A DNA stretch of 27,182 bases from JAYEIA01 sp964472505 (GTDB taxonomy: Bacteria; Bacteroidota; Bacteroidia; Bacteroidales; JAADGE01), in contig CAYYQW010000056.1 in NCBI GenBank assembly GCA_964472505.1, positions 1-27,182 of the forward strand, given 5' to 3'. Positions within the stretch are counted from its first letter, which is position 1. The number at the start of each line of letters is the position of its first letter. The notes under the pieces were generated by a model, which ran no database searches, had not been told where the DNA came from, and saw only the letters and a program-made list of their open reading frames with translations. Shown piece by piece: positions 17,495 to 26,705 of this stretch. Made by a program: the position numbers and the translations under genes.

Positions 17495-17603
17495 TACTAA
17501 TAAGTATTTATTGTGACTAATATATAATATCTTACTCTAAATATGAAATTTTTAGATTCCAATTTTCATTATGTAAAATACTGTGTATTTCTTATGCTTT
17601 TTT

Positions 17604-17611
17604 TATTTTTG
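17604..17611 (+). promoter_or_regulatory. Candidate -7 element TATTTTTG for ung
   Basis: TATTTTTG fits TAnnTTTG and ends 29 bp before the ung ATG. The -33 position is not a good match. No exact counterpart for gyrA was found on the opposite strand of this 146-bp divergent region. Confidence 0.5.
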
Positions 17612-17640
17612 TAACAAAAGCCCACAAATATATAAACTTT

Positions 17641-18330
17641 ATGGCAATTTTTAAAATGATTGACTTAGAAAATAAATTAAACCCGACATGGCGCAGATTG
17701 CTTAAGCCTGAGTTTGATAAGAATTACTTTTATGAACTCCGGCAAAGCGTTGAAGCCGCCTATTCCAATGAAATTATTTATCCGGCAAAAGAGAATATCT
17801 TCCGAGCTTTTGATTTAACTCCCGTACCTGAAGTAAAAGTTGTAATAATTGGACAAGACCCTTATCACGGCGAGAATCAAGCAAACGGACTTTGCTTTTC
17901 GGTAAAAGAAGACTGTAAAATACCGCCTTCTTTACGAAATATTTTCAAAGAGTTACACAACGATATCGGTAAACCCCTACCCTCACACGGAAACATTGAG
18001 CATTGGGCGAAACAGGGCGTTTTGATGATTAATGCAGTTTTAACCGTGAAAGCCGGTGAAGCCGCATCGCATCGCAAGATTGGTTGGGAGTTGTTTACAC
18101 AAGCTGTTATTGAGCAGATTTCAGAGCATAACAAAAACTTGGTTTTTATACTGTGGGGCAATGATGCCCAAAAAAAAGAAAAATACATTCAAAGCAAAGA
18201 ACAACATCTCATTCTTAAATCAGTTCACCCATCACCGCTTTCAGCCGGCAGAGGATTTTTTGGAAACAAACATTTTTCCAAAACCAACGATTTCCTAAAA
18301 AAAACAGGCCAAAGAATAATAATTTGGTAA
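17641..18330 (+). CDS. ung: Uracil-DNA glycosylase, family 1
   Basis: 229 residues, normal for Ung. It removes uracil from DNA as the first step of base-excision repair. The family motifs are intact: VVIIGQDPYHGENQANGLCFSV with catalytic Asp73 in GQDPYH (71-76), the uracil-binding Asn131 region VLMINAVLTV, and HPSPLSAGRGFFG (196-208) with catalytic His196 in the minor-groove loop. The start is the ATG at 17641; an internal ATG (residue 6) would also leave a complete protein. It has its own -7 box, is divergent from gyrA and is followed 54 bp later by clpC, whose -33 element overlaps the last codons of ung. Confidence 0.97.
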   Translation: MAIFKMIDLENKLNPTWRRLLKPEFDKNYFYELRQSVEAAYSNEIIYPAKENIFRAFDLTPVPEVKVVIIGQDPYHGENQANGLCFSVKEDCKIPPSLRNIFKELHNDIGKPLPSHGNIEHWAKQGVLMINAVLTVKAGEAASHRKIGWELFTQAVIEQISEHNKNLVFILWGNDAQKKEKYIQSKEQHLILKSVHPSPLSAGRGFFGNKHFSKTNDFLKKTGQRIIIW

Positions 18331-18355
18331 AAATCCGGCGGTTTTTATAACTTTG
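18323..18355 (+). promoter_or_regulatory. Bacteroidota-type promoter for clpC (TTTG ... TAACTTTG)
   Basis: TTTG at 18323-18326 and TAACTTTG at 18348-18355 are separated by 21 bp, a good fit to the -33/-7 consensus TTTG-N19-21-TAnnTTTG. The -7 box ends 29 bp before the clpC ATG. The -33 element lies inside the last codons of ung, so clpC is transcribed independently of ung. I see no CIRCE or CtsR-like inverted repeat, which is relevant because clpC is a heat-shock gene in Firmicutes. Confidence 0.65.
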
Positions 18356-18384
18356 CAGTTTACAGAATACAAACAGATATAACG

Positions 18385-20946
18385 ATGAGTACAAATTATT
18401 CAAATAAATTAAATAAAATCATTACATTCAGCAGAGAAGAAGCAGTAAGGCTGGGTAATGACTATGTAGGAACCGAGCATTTTTTTCTCGGGATATTACG
18501 CGAAGGCAGCTCAACGATTCTGCGCACCTTGCATGATATGGGACTTGATATCGAGATTTTCAAACGCTCGGTTGAAAATAAAATTCGCAGCGGAAACCCC
18601 GTGACTGAAACCGACATATACGATCTGCCCCTTATGCGATCTGCCGAAAGAATTCTAAAACTAACTCAATTGGAAGCAAGATCTCTAAAAGATAATACGA
18701 TAAAACCCAAACATCTGGTTTTAGCCATTCTTAAAGAAGGAAAAAATATTGTATCTCAATTAATGGATGATGCCGATATTGACTACCATAAGCTTAAGGC
18801 TATTTTACAAAACAGTCCGGCTAAAGGCTCTGATGAATTGGAAGACGATTTTGATGACGACTTTGACGATGACGACGATGACGATGACGACGATTACCTA
18901 AGCAAACGAAAGTCGCAACGAAATCCCGAAGATTCCGGCACCCCGGTTCTGGACAACTTTGGCATAGATCTGACCAAAGCGGCCATCGATCAGAAATTAG
19001 ATCCCATTGTGGGAAGACAAAATGAGATAGACCGCTTGGTGCAGATTCTCAGCAGAAGAAAAAAGAATAATCCCGTTTTAATCGGTGAAGCAGGTGTCGG
19101 AAAATCTGCCATTGTGGAAGGACTTGCGCTGCGTATTGTAAGCAACCAAGTTTCACGCGTTTTGTTCAACAAACGTATTGTAACACTCGACATGGCATCC
19201 ATTGTTGCAGGTACAAAATATCGCGGTCAATTTGAGGAACGCATGAAATCCATAATAAACGAGCTGCAAGCCAATGAGAATATTATTCTTTTTATTGATG
19301 AAATTCATACCATAATCGGTGCAGGAGGCGCAACCGGCTCTTTGGATGCATCCAATATGCTGAAACCGGCACTTGCCCGGGGCGATATTCAATGTATCGG
19401 TGCCACAACTCTGGACGAGTACAGACAGCACATTGAAAAAGACGGTGCGCTTGAACGCCGTTTCCAAAAAATTCTTGTAGAAGCTACCAGCCCGGAAGAA
19501 ACTTTAACCATTCTTCAAAACATAAAAGACCGGTATCAGGAACACCATAATGTAGTATATACCGATGACGCATTGCAAGAATGCGTTAATTTATCGAACC
19601 GATACATAAGCGACCGTCAATTGCCTGATAAAGCTATTGATGTTATGGATGAATCCGGTTCACGAGTGCATATCTCCAAGCTGACCGTACCGGAATCAAT
19701 AACAAAGATTGAGAAAGAGTTAGAAGAGATTAAAGAAAAGAAGAATGAAGCCGCACGCAATCAGGAATACGAACAAGCCGCGTCATTCAGAGATGTGGAA
19801 CGCAACAAGCATAAAGAACTGATAAAAGCTAAAGAACGCTGGAACAACAGCCTTTCGGAAAATAAAGAACCGGTTGATGTAGCTGATATTGAGAAAGTCA
19901 TTGCAATGATGACCGGCATACCGGCCGTTAAAATCGCCCAAGCCGAATCGGCAAGACTCATGAAAATGAAGAGCGATATGACCGAGAAAGTCATTGGTCA
20001 AGATGAAGCCGTAACGAAAGTGGTAAAAGCCATTCAGCGCAACAGAGCCGGTCTTAAAGACCCGAATAAACCCATTGGCACATTTATATTTTTAGGCCCC
20101 ACGGGCGTAGGAAAAACACATCTTGCTAAAATTTTATCACAATACCTTTTTGATAAAGATGACGCCATTGTGCGGGTTGATATGAGCGAATATATGGAAA
20201 AATTCTCTGTATCACGCCTTATTGGAGCGCCTCCCGGCTATGTAGGATACGAAGAAGGCGGACAGCTCACCGAGCGCGTAAGAAGAAAACCTTACTCCGT
20301 AGTTCTGCTGGATGAAATTGAAAAGGCTCACCCGGATGTATTCCACCTGCTTCTGCAAGTGTTGGACGAAGGCCAACTCACCGACAGCCTCGGAAGAAAA
20401 GTAGATTTTAGAAATACGGTTATTATTATGACTTCTAATATAGGAGCCCGTAAAATTTCCGATTTTGGGAAAGGCGTAGGTTTTGCTACCGGAACAGATT
20501 CCGATAAAGAAAACAAAAGCATCATTGCAAAAGCTTTAAAACGAACCTTTGCGCCCGAATTTCTTAATCGTATTGATGATGTAGTTATTTTTAATAATCT
20601 TTTAAAAGAGCACATTCGCGCCATTATTGAAATTGAATTGCAAGCGCTTTACAAACGCATTTCCGATTTAGGTTACAAGCTTGTAATATCAAAAGAAGCT
20701 AAAGATTTTCTTGCCGATAAAGGTTTGGATACCAAGTATGGAGCAAGGCCGCTCAAACGAGCCATACAAAAGTACCTTGAAGATAATATGGCAGAGGCCA
20801 TTATTGAAACATCCGTAACCCAAGGCGACGAAATTTATGCGGATTTAAATGAAGATAAAGAAATAGCTATACGTATTAATAAAAATACAAGCGAAAACCC
20901 CGAAAGCCCTGATGCGGAAAATACTAATGAAGAACAAGCAAACTAA
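18385..20946 (+). CDS. clpC: ClpC-type AAA+ unfoldase (ATP-binding subunit of the Clp protease)
   Basis: 853 residues. A Clp N domain with two repeats covers 1-145 (ITFSREEAVRLGNDYVGTEH opens the first). An Asp-rich linker lies at about 151-170. AAA domain 1 has Walker A GEAGVGKS (234-241) and Walker B LFIDEIH. The middle domain carries a UVR-like motif (ARNQEYEQAASFRDVE, 457-472). AAA domain 2 has Walker A GPTGVGKT (571-578), Walker B VVLLDEIEKAHPDV and the FLNRIDD sensor region. The loop GKGVGF (695-700) carries the VGF tripeptide that docks ClpC onto ClpP, which separates it from ClpB. It unfolds substrates and feeds them to ClpP in the cytoplasm. It has its own promoter; pepT follows after 43 bp, consistent with a proteolysis operon. 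Confidence 0.96.
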   Translation: MSTNYSNKLNKIITFSREEAVRLGNDYVGTEHFFLGILREGSSTILRTLHDMGLDIEIFKRSVENKIRSGNPVTETDIYDLPLMRSAERILKLTQLEARSLKDNTIKPKHLVLAILKEGKNIVSQLMDDADIDYHKLKAILQNSPAKGSDELEDDFDDDFDDDDDDDDDDYLSKRKSQRNPEDSGTPVLDNFGIDLTKAAIDQKLDPIVGRQNEIDRLVQILSRRKKNNPVLIGEAGVGKSAIVEGLALRIVSNQVSRVLFNKRIVTLDMASIVAGTKYRGQFEERMKSIINELQANENIILFIDEIHTIIGAGGATGSLDASNMLKPALARGDIQCIGATTLDEYRQHIEKDGALERRFQKILVEATSPEETLTILQNIKDRYQEHHNVVYTDDALQECVNLSNRYISDRQLPDKAIDVMDESGSRVHISKLTVPESITKIEKELEEIKEKKNEAARNQEYEQAASFRDVERNKHKELIKAKERWNNSLSENKEPVDVADIEKVIAMMTGIPAVKIAQAESARLMKMKSDMTEKVIGQDEAVTKVVKAIQRNRAGLKDPNKPIGTFIFLGPTGVGKTHLAKILSQYLFDKDDAIVRVDMSEYMEKFSVSRLIGAPPGYVGYEEGGQLTERVRRKPYSVVLLDEIEKAHPDVFHLLLQVLDEGQLTDSLGRKVDFRNTVIIMTSNIGARKISDFGKGVGFATGTDSDKENKSIIAKALKRTFAPEFLNRIDDVVIFNNLLKEHIRAIIEIELQALYKRISDLGYKLVISKEAKDFLADKGLDTKYGARPLKRAIQKYLEDNMAEAIIETSVTQGDEIYADLNEDKEIAIRINKNTSENPESPDAENTNEEQAN

Positions 20947-20989
20947 TTATTTATCCGTATCACAAAAGGGAACCATTAAGTAAACAATT

Positions 20990-22234
20990 ATGATGAAAAA
21001 TATAACAGAAAAGTTTTTAAGGTACATAAAAATCGATACCCAATCCAACCCGGACTCTAAAACTTCACCCAGCACCAATAAGCAATTTGATTTAGCGGCC
21101 AAGTTGAAGCGAGAATTGGAAGATTTAGACCTTTCAAACATCAATCTTTCCGATAAGTGCTATTTAACAGCCACTTTGCCGGGAAATTCCTCAAAAGAAG
21201 GAATACCCAAAATAGGATTTATCGCTCATATGGATACCGCACCGGATATAAGCGGAGCTAATATAAAGCCGAAAATAATTGAAAATTATGACGGCACACC
21301 CATTGTTCTTAACGAAGAAAAAAACATTTATCTTTCACCTAAAGATTTTCCGGAACTCAAAAACTATATCGGACAAAAACTAATAACGACCGACGGCACT
21401 ACCCTACTCGGAGCTGATGATAAAGCCGGAATTGCAGCAATTATGACAGCAATTGAATATCTGACCGAACATCCCGAAATTGAACACGGCGACATCAAAA
21501 TTGCTTTTACCCCGGATGAAGAAATTGGCCGCGGAGCCGATCATTTTGACGTAAAAAAATTCGGTGCTGATTTTGCATACACATTGGATGGCGGTGAAAT
21601 TGGAGAATTAGAGTACGAAAACTTCAATGCAGCTGAAATGAATATTAAAATTCAAGGACGAAACGTACATCCGGGAACAGCTAAAAACCAAATGATTAAT
21701 GCATTAGAAGTTGGTATTGAGCTCAACAACAGCCTTCCCCAAAATGAAAAACCGGAACATACCGATGGCTATGAAGGATTTTTTCACCTTATAAAATTCA
21801 AAGGAACCGTTGAGACAGCAGAAATGCAATACATTATTCGAGACCACGATATGAATCTTTTCGAAGAAAAGAAGCTGTTGGCAAAAAAGATTGCAAAAGA
21901 ACTCAACAACAAATATCCGGAAGAAACGGTTGTGATTGAAATCAAAGACCAATATTATAATATGAAGGAAAAAATAAAACCCGTAATGCATATTGTAGAT
22001 ATTGCCGAACAAGCTTTAAAGGATGCCGGTGTAGAGCCTAAAATAAAACCCATACGCGGCGGTACTGACGGCTCACGCTTATCATTTATGGGACTACCCT
22101 GCCCTAATATTTTCACGGGCGGGCACAATTTCCACGGACGTTATGAATACATTCCGGTTCGTTCCATGGAAAAAGCTTCAGAAGTCATTATTAATATTGC
22201 GAAACTATTTGCAGATAACAAAACACAAGCATAA
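20990..22234 (+). CDS. pepT: Peptidase T (tripeptide aminopeptidase)
   Basis: 414 residues, normal for PepT, an M20-family di-zinc enzyme that removes N-terminal residues from tripeptides in the cytoplasm. Landmarks are FLRYIKIDTQSNP near the N-terminus, the metal site FIAHMDTAPD (His80, Asp82), LLGADDKAGIAAIM (bridging Asp143), FTPDEEIGRGADHFD (catalytic Glu177, zinc ligand Glu178), YTLDGGEIGELEYENF with Asp200, IRGGTDGSRLSFMG and the final GGHNFHGRYEYIPV zinc histidine. The start is one of two adjacent ATGs. Its TAA overlaps the secA ATG by one base, so the two are translationally coupled. With clpC upstream, it may complete degradation of Clp-derived peptides; that is inference from adjacency. 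Confidence 0.97.
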   Translation: MMKNITEKFLRYIKIDTQSNPDSKTSPSTNKQFDLAAKLKRELEDLDLSNINLSDKCYLTATLPGNSSKEGIPKIGFIAHMDTAPDISGANIKPKIIENYDGTPIVLNEEKNIYLSPKDFPELKNYIGQKLITTDGTTLLGADDKAGIAAIMTAIEYLTEHPEIEHGDIKIAFTPDEEIGRGADHFDVKKFGADFAYTLDGGEIGELEYENFNAAEMNIKIQGRNVHPGTAKNQMINALEVGIELNNSLPQNEKPEHTDGYEGFFHLIKFKGTVETAEMQYIIRDHDMNLFEEKKLLAKKIAKELNNKYPEETVVIEIKDQYYNMKEKIKPVMHIVDIAEQALKDAGVEPKIKPIRGGTDGSRLSFMGLPCPNIFTGGHNFHGRYEYIPVRSMEKASEVIINIAKLFADNKTQA

Positions 22235-25200
22235 TGCCACTCTTAAATAAAATACTTTCCGTTTTTCTCGGTGATAAATCAGAGAAAGATATTAAGAAAA
22301 TTCGCCCCATTGTTGATGAAATTCTTGCGGAATACGACAAGTTGCCCGACATTAGCAATGACCAACTACGTGCAAAAGCTCAAGAATTGCGCAAAGAAAT
22401 CAGCGATTTTATTAAGCCGGAACAAGACCGTGTAAAAGAGCTTAAAACACAAGCTGCTGAAGACGATGTAGATATTAACAGGCGAGAAGAAATATTTGAT
22501 GAAATAGACAAAATCGAAGCCGAGATTGATGACAAAATCGAAGATATATTGAATCAAATACTCCCCCAAGCTTTTGCCGTTATGAAAGAAACCGCAAGGA
22601 GGTTTTTTCATAATGAGCAATTAGAAGTTAAAGCCAATGATTACGACAGAAAATTGGCAGCAAAAAACGAACACATTTCAGTAAAAGGCGATAAAGCCAT
22701 ATACAGCAGTACTTGGGAATCCGGCGGAACAAAAAAACGCTGGGATATGATACACTACGATGTTCAGCTCATTGGCGGTATCATTTTGCACCAAGGAAAA
22801 ATTGCCGAAATGGCCACGGGAGAAGGAAAAACTCTGGTTGCTACTTTGCCCGTTTTTCTCAATGCCCTCACCGGGCGAGGCGTTCACTTAGTAACAGTCA
22901 ACGACTATCTCGCTAAGCGTGATGCCGAATGGATGGGGCCGCTCTATGAATTTCACGGCATGAGTGTTGATTGCATTGATAAATACCAAGCCAATTCGCC
23001 TGAACGCCGAAATGCTTACCTATGCGACATTGCTTTTGGTACCAATAACGAGTTTGGCTTTGATTATCTGCGTGATAACATGACCATTAAGCCCTCCGAT
23101 TTGGTACAACGACGCCATAACTACGCCATTGTGGATGAGGTGGACTCGGTACTGATTGATGACGCCAGAACACCCCTTATTATCTCCGGTGCCGTTGACA
23201 AAGGCGAAAAAGACATGGAGCTTTTCAATGAGTACAAACCCAAAGTTGTTGAGCTGTACAAAAAACAAAAACAACTCGTTACCGACTTTCTGGCCGAAGC
23301 CAAGAAAAAAATAGTTTCAGACGACAAAAAAACACGAGAACACGCAGCTCGACAATTATTGCGTGCTCACAAAGGTTTGCCGAAATACAAACCGCTGATT
23401 AAATTTCTGAGTGAAGAAGGCATCAAAACCATGATGCACCAAACCGAAAACATCTATTTGGCTGAAAATGCCAAGCGCATGCATGAGATTACCGATGAAC
23501 TGTATTTTATTATTGATGAAAAAAATAATTCCGTAGAACTTTCAGACAAAGGTATTGATTTACTTTCCGGCTCGGCACAAGACAGCTCGTTCTATATTAT
23601 GCCCGATATTGGCTCTGAAATGGCCGATATCGAAAACAGCGAAATGTCCGAAGAAGAAAAATTAGAAGAGAAAGATAAACTCATGACTGATTTTTCGATA
23701 AAATCCGAACGCCTGCACTCCATAAATCAGTTACTCAAGGCTTATGCCATGTTTGAGCGCGATGTAGAATATGTTCTGATTGACGGAAAAGTTAAAATTG
23801 TGGATGAGCAAACCGGCCGTATTATGGAAGGCCGAAGATATTCCGACGGACTGCATCAAGCCATTGAAGCGAAGGAAAATGTAAAAGTAGAAGCTTCCAC
23901 ACAAACTTTTGCAACCATTACCCTGCAAAACTACTTCCGAATGTATCACAAACTGGCCGGTATGACCGGTACGGCTGAAACAGAAGCCAAAGAGTTTTGG
24001 GATATTTATGAATTGGATGTAGTGGTAATACCTACCAACAAGCCAATTGTACGAGACGACCGGCAAGACTTAGTCTATAAAACAGCACGAGAAAAATACA
24101 ATGCCGTTGTAGAAGAAATTGCCGATTTGGTAAAAGCCGGGCGACCCGTTCTGGTTGGTACCACTTCTGTTGAAATTTCGGAAACACTCAGCCGAATATT
24201 AAACCGCCGAAAAATTGACCACGATGTACTCAACGCCAAATTACACAAAAAAGAGGCAGACATTGTAGCCAAAGCCGGACAAGCCGGTGCGGTAACCATA
24301 GCCACCAATATGGCAGGCCGCGGTACCGACATCAAAATTAACGATGAAGTAAAACAAGCCGGCGGTTTGGCTATTGTGGGTACCGAGCGACACGATTCCC
24401 GCCGCGTGGACAGACAGCTCAGAGGCCGTGCCGGACGACAAGGCGATCCGGGTTCTTCACAGTTTTTCGTATCATTGGAAGATGACCTAATGCGCATGTT
24501 TGGCTCGGACAGAATATCCAAGCTAATGGACCGTATGGGTTTGAAAGAAGGTGAAGTCATTCAACATAATATGATTTCAAAATCCATAGAGCGCGCTCAG
24601 AAAAAAGTTGAAGAAAACAACTTTGGTATTCGTAAGCGGCTGTTGGAATATGACGATGTAATGAATTCGCAACGCGAAGTCGTATATAAATTGCGCCGAA
24701 ACTCACTGCACGGCGACCGTACGGAATTAGACATCTCCAATATGATGTACGATACCGTTGAGTCATTGCTGAATATGCACCACGGCGGCAGTTTTGAAGA
24801 ACTAAAAATGGACGTTGCCAAAATTCTGTCCGTGCGCCTTCCCTTTACGGAAGAAGACTATTTAAAGAAAACACCCGACATATTTGTTCAACCGCTCTAT
24901 GAGGAGGTTCTTAAAAATTACAATCGCCGAAAAGATACGCTTATCAAACAGTCGTATCCGCTCATAAAAGATGTGTATGAAAAATTGGCCGGTCAATACA
25001 AAAATATTGAGCTGCTCATAAGCGACGGCATAAAAGTCTTCCGAATTATTGTAAATCTTGAAGACGCATACAATACCGAAGGCCGTGAGGTTGGAAAAGC
25101 TTTTGAGAAACAAATTCTTTTACGCACCATAGATGAATCTTGGAAAGAGCATTTACGCGAAATGGATGACCTTAAGCAATCCGTTCAAAATGCCTCTTAC

Positions 25201-25578
25201 GAGCAAAAAGATCCTTTGCTGATTTATAAGTTTGAATCATACGAATTGTTCAGCAACATGATTGATGCCAACAATAAAAACATTGTAGCGGCACTTATGA
25301 AAGGCCAGCTTGTAATGCGCGACCCGAACGAAGTTCAATCAGCCGAGCTGAAAAGCTTAGATATGAATAAGTTCAACACCGAAAAACAAGAATACCAAAG
25401 ACAACAGGGACAAGCCGGACAAAATCAGCAACAAAAAGCACAACCTATTCGCAAGGAAGAAAAAATCAACCGAAACGATATGGTAAAAGTCCAATACAAT
25501 GACGGCACTACCAAAGAAGGTAAATACAAAAAGTTTATACCGGATATTGAAAAAGGTGAAGCCGTGCTGATAAAGTAA
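22234..25578 (+). CDS. secA: Preprotein translocase ATPase SecA (Bacteroidota-length form without the C-terminal zinc motif)
   Basis: 1114 residues, longer than the ~900 of E. coli SecA. It is the motor that pushes preproteins through SecYEG. Visible are Walker A ATGEGKT (194-200), VNDYLAKRDAEWMG, AIVDEVDSVLIDDARTPLIISG, GMTGTAETEAKEF, MAGRGTDIKI, GTERHDSRRVDRQLRGRAGRQGDPG and IDESWKEHLREMDDL. A charged helical insert (about 60-110) adds length near the N-terminus, a common Bacteroidota trait. The C-terminus does not end in the CxCx8C(C/H) SEC-C zinc motif that binds SecB and lipid in many bacteria. After a Gln-rich linker it ends with a short segment of the form MVKVQYNDGTTKEGKYKKF, which looks like a small beta-rich module. 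It overlaps pepT by one base and is followed by a strong terminator. Confidence 0.97.
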   Translation: MPLLNKILSVFLGDKSEKDIKKIRPIVDEILAEYDKLPDISNDQLRAKAQELRKEISDFIKPEQDRVKELKTQAAEDDVDINRREEIFDEIDKIEAEIDDKIEDILNQILPQAFAVMKETARRFFHNEQLEVKANDYDRKLAAKNEHISVKGDKAIYSSTWESGGTKKRWDMIHYDVQLIGGIILHQGKIAEMATGEGKTLVATLPVFLNALTGRGVHLVTVNDYLAKRDAEWMGPLYEFHGMSVDCIDKYQANSPERRNAYLCDIAFGTNNEFGFDYLRDNMTIKPSDLVQRRHNYAIVDEVDSVLIDDARTPLIISGAVDKGEKDMELFNEYKPKVVELYKKQKQLVTDFLAEAKKKIVSDDKKTREHAARQLLRAHKGLPKYKPLIKFLSEEGIKTMMHQTENIYLAENAKRMHEITDELYFIIDEKNNSVELSDKGIDLLSGSAQDSSFYIMPDIGSEMADIENSEMSEEEKLEEKDKLMTDFSIKSERLHSINQLLKAYAMFERDVEYVLIDGKVKIVDEQTGRIMEGRRYSDGLHQAIEAKENVKVEASTQTFATITLQNYFRMYHKLAGMTGTAETEAKEFWDIYELDVVVIPTNKPIVRDDRQDLVYKTAREKYNAVVEEIADLVKAGRPVLVGTTSVEISETLSRILNRRKIDHDVLNAKLHKKEADIVAKAGQAGAVTIATNMAGRGTDIKINDEVKQAGGLAIVGTERHDSRRVDRQLRGRAGRQGDPGSSQFFVSLEDDLMRMFGSDRISKLMDRMGLKEGEVIQHNMISKSIERAQKKVEENNFGIRKRLLEYDDVMNSQREVVYKLRRNSLHGDRTELDISNMMYDTVESLLNMHHGGSFEELKMDVAKILSVRLPFTEEDYLKKTPDIFVQPLYEEVLKNYNRRKDTLIKQSYPLIKDVYEKLAGQYKNIELLISDGIKVFRIIVNLEDAYNTEGREVGKAFEKQILLRTIDESWKEHLREMDDLKQSVQNASYEQKDPLLIYKFESYELFSNMIDANNKNIVAALMKGQLVMRDPNEVQSAELKSLDMNKFNTEKQEYQRQQGQAGQNQQQKAQPIRKEEKINRNDMVKVQYNDGTTKEGKYKKFIPDIEKGEAVLIK

Positions 25579-25599
25579 ATTATTGCTACAATAAAGTTT

Positions 25600-25640
25600 A
25601 AAATGATTTTTCGGATTTGTTCGGAAAATCATTTTTTTTT
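25600..25640 (+). terminator. Rho-independent terminator of the clpC-pepT-secA transcription unit
   Basis: AAAATGATTTT (25600-25610) pairs with AAAATCATTTT (25625-25635) around a 14-base loop with TCGG at each end, followed by a run of T to 25640. It starts 21 bp after the secA stop and marks the end of the conserved block. Confidence 0.85.
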
Positions 25641-25715
25641 GAATAGAAAGGTGGTTTTGATATTCGTTCGGTTGCTTTAAGCGGACGGGCGGGATTATAA
25701 GCGTTCATATTCGCA

Positions 25716-25841
25716 CTAACGTCTTACAATATGAAACGATTGAGTTTGCGGGCTACGTTTCTATCCGCCGACAAGAACGCTCAAGCGGGAATCAAACCTT
25801 CATAAGCCACTGAACCCCAGCTGTTTTATATTGTGTGTTAG
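25716..25841 (-). repeat. 126-bp imperfect palindrome resembling an integron attC site
   Basis: The outer arms are CTAAC (25716-25720) with GTTAG (25837-25841), and ACAATATGAAACG (25726-25738) with CTGTTTTATATTGT (25821-25834), a near-perfect complement. GTTTG (25744-25748) and CAAAC (25793-25797) form an inner pair. Mismatched bases and a long GC-richer centre with AACCCCAG-type sequence complete a structure like a long attC (VCR-type) site. It begins 9 bp after the stop codon of the minus-strand SEC-C gene, where the attC of a gene cassette belongs. The outermost bases do not fully match the classical RYYYAAC/GTTRRRY boxes, and no integrase is in the window. From memory, similar palindromes with a GGGTTCAGTG core follow small genes in other Bacteroidota. 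Confidence 0.55.
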
Positions 25842-25850
25842 CTGCTGGCA

Positions 25851-26705
25851 TTATTTGGTTTTCAATGTATTTGTAATCATTGTCTTACTACTTGGATTAC
25901 GAACAATAAATTCATAATGAGGATATTTTTTCCCTATGTTTAGTCCACAACATTTCTTGAATTTCTTTCCTGAACCACAAATACAAGGTTCATTTCTACC
26001 TACATTTCCATAATCGTCTTTAGCCCCAATTCGCTGAGAAACCTCTAAATCCCAGAACTCATAAGGATTTTCAATATGCTCGAATAAATAATCTATCGTA
26101 TCATAATTGTATTGGTCAATCTGCTCACCTGTTTTTTCATCAGTCATAAACATTACTGAAAACTTGTTTCCAGGATTTTCGACCAGAGATATCCCTAAAA
26201 CTTCAACGTCAGTAACAATCCTATGACACATTTCGCCATTATATATCTCTCCGACAATATGACCACAATTATTTCTAATCGAAATTTCCTTATCGCAGAC
26301 ACTACATTTTTTCTTCTTTTTTAACAACTCAGAGCTACCAAAGAGTCTATAAGGAAATATAACTTGTAGATTCTTTACTGATTTTTCAATATGCCAAAGT
26401 CCATATTGTTCTTTATCATAAAGAAAATGTTTTTTTAAGCTACCAATTGTTATTTCTATTCTTTCTAATTGACACCACCCTTTAAAATGTTCTTTGGACT
26501 TTAAAAGACTGAATGCATTAATGAATAGCTTGTGTATTTCAATGATAGTTTGATAAATCCAGATTTTTTTTGCCGCTTCTTGATTACCATCTTTTACATA
26601 CGCTTCTTTAATCTCTTGTAATTCTGAATCAAATTGCTCTAAAGAATATTTTTGCGTATGAAGCTCGTTAAGTTTTTTTTCTATTTCGTTATTCTTCATA
26701 TTCAT
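25851..26705 (-). CDS. Zinc-ribbon protein with C-terminal SEC-C motif, function unknown
   Basis: 284 residues, no signal peptide or membrane segment. The N-terminal 120 residues are helical and charged. A putative zinc site follows: Cys134 and Cys137 in CSVC, Cys147 and His149 in NNCGHI, and Cys160 in YNGEMC. The pattern CGHI-x5-YNGEMCHRIVTDVE recalls a motif seen in uncharacterised SEC-C proteins. The C-terminal region NEPCICGSGKKFKKCCG (238-254) is a canonical SEC-C zinc finger (CxCx8CC), as at the end of SecA and in many accessory or defence-associated proteins. Two start codons (26705 or 26699) both overlap the 3' end of the upstream membrane-protein gene, so they form one operon. A palindrome of attC type directly follows. 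The function is not known; mobility of the unit is suspected. Confidence 0.8.
   Translation of the reverse strand: MNMKNNEIEKKLNELHTQKYSLEQFDSELQEIKEAYVKDGNQEAAKKIWIYQTIIEIHKLFINAFSLLKSKEHFKGWCQLERIEITIGSLKKHFLYDKEQYGLWHIEKSVKNLQVIFPYRLFGSSELLKKKKKCSVCDKEISIRNNCGHIVGEIYNGEMCHRIVTDVEVLGISLVENPGNKFSVMFMTDEKTGEQIDQYNYDTIDYLFEHIENPYEFWDLEVSQRIGAKDDYGNVGRNEPCICGSGKKFKKCCGLNIGKKYPHYEFIVRNPSSKTMITNTLKTK

Noticed and set aside
18838..18894. GAC/GAT-rich tract as a microsatellite or frameshift hot spot
   Set aside because: It encodes the in-frame Asp-rich linker of ClpC, common in Bacteroidota, and the frame is intact on both sides.
25716..25841. Simple terminator for the SEC-C gene
   Set aside because: Too long, with a structured 80-bp centre and no U-tract; the CTAAC/GTTAG-bounded architecture fits a recombination site better.
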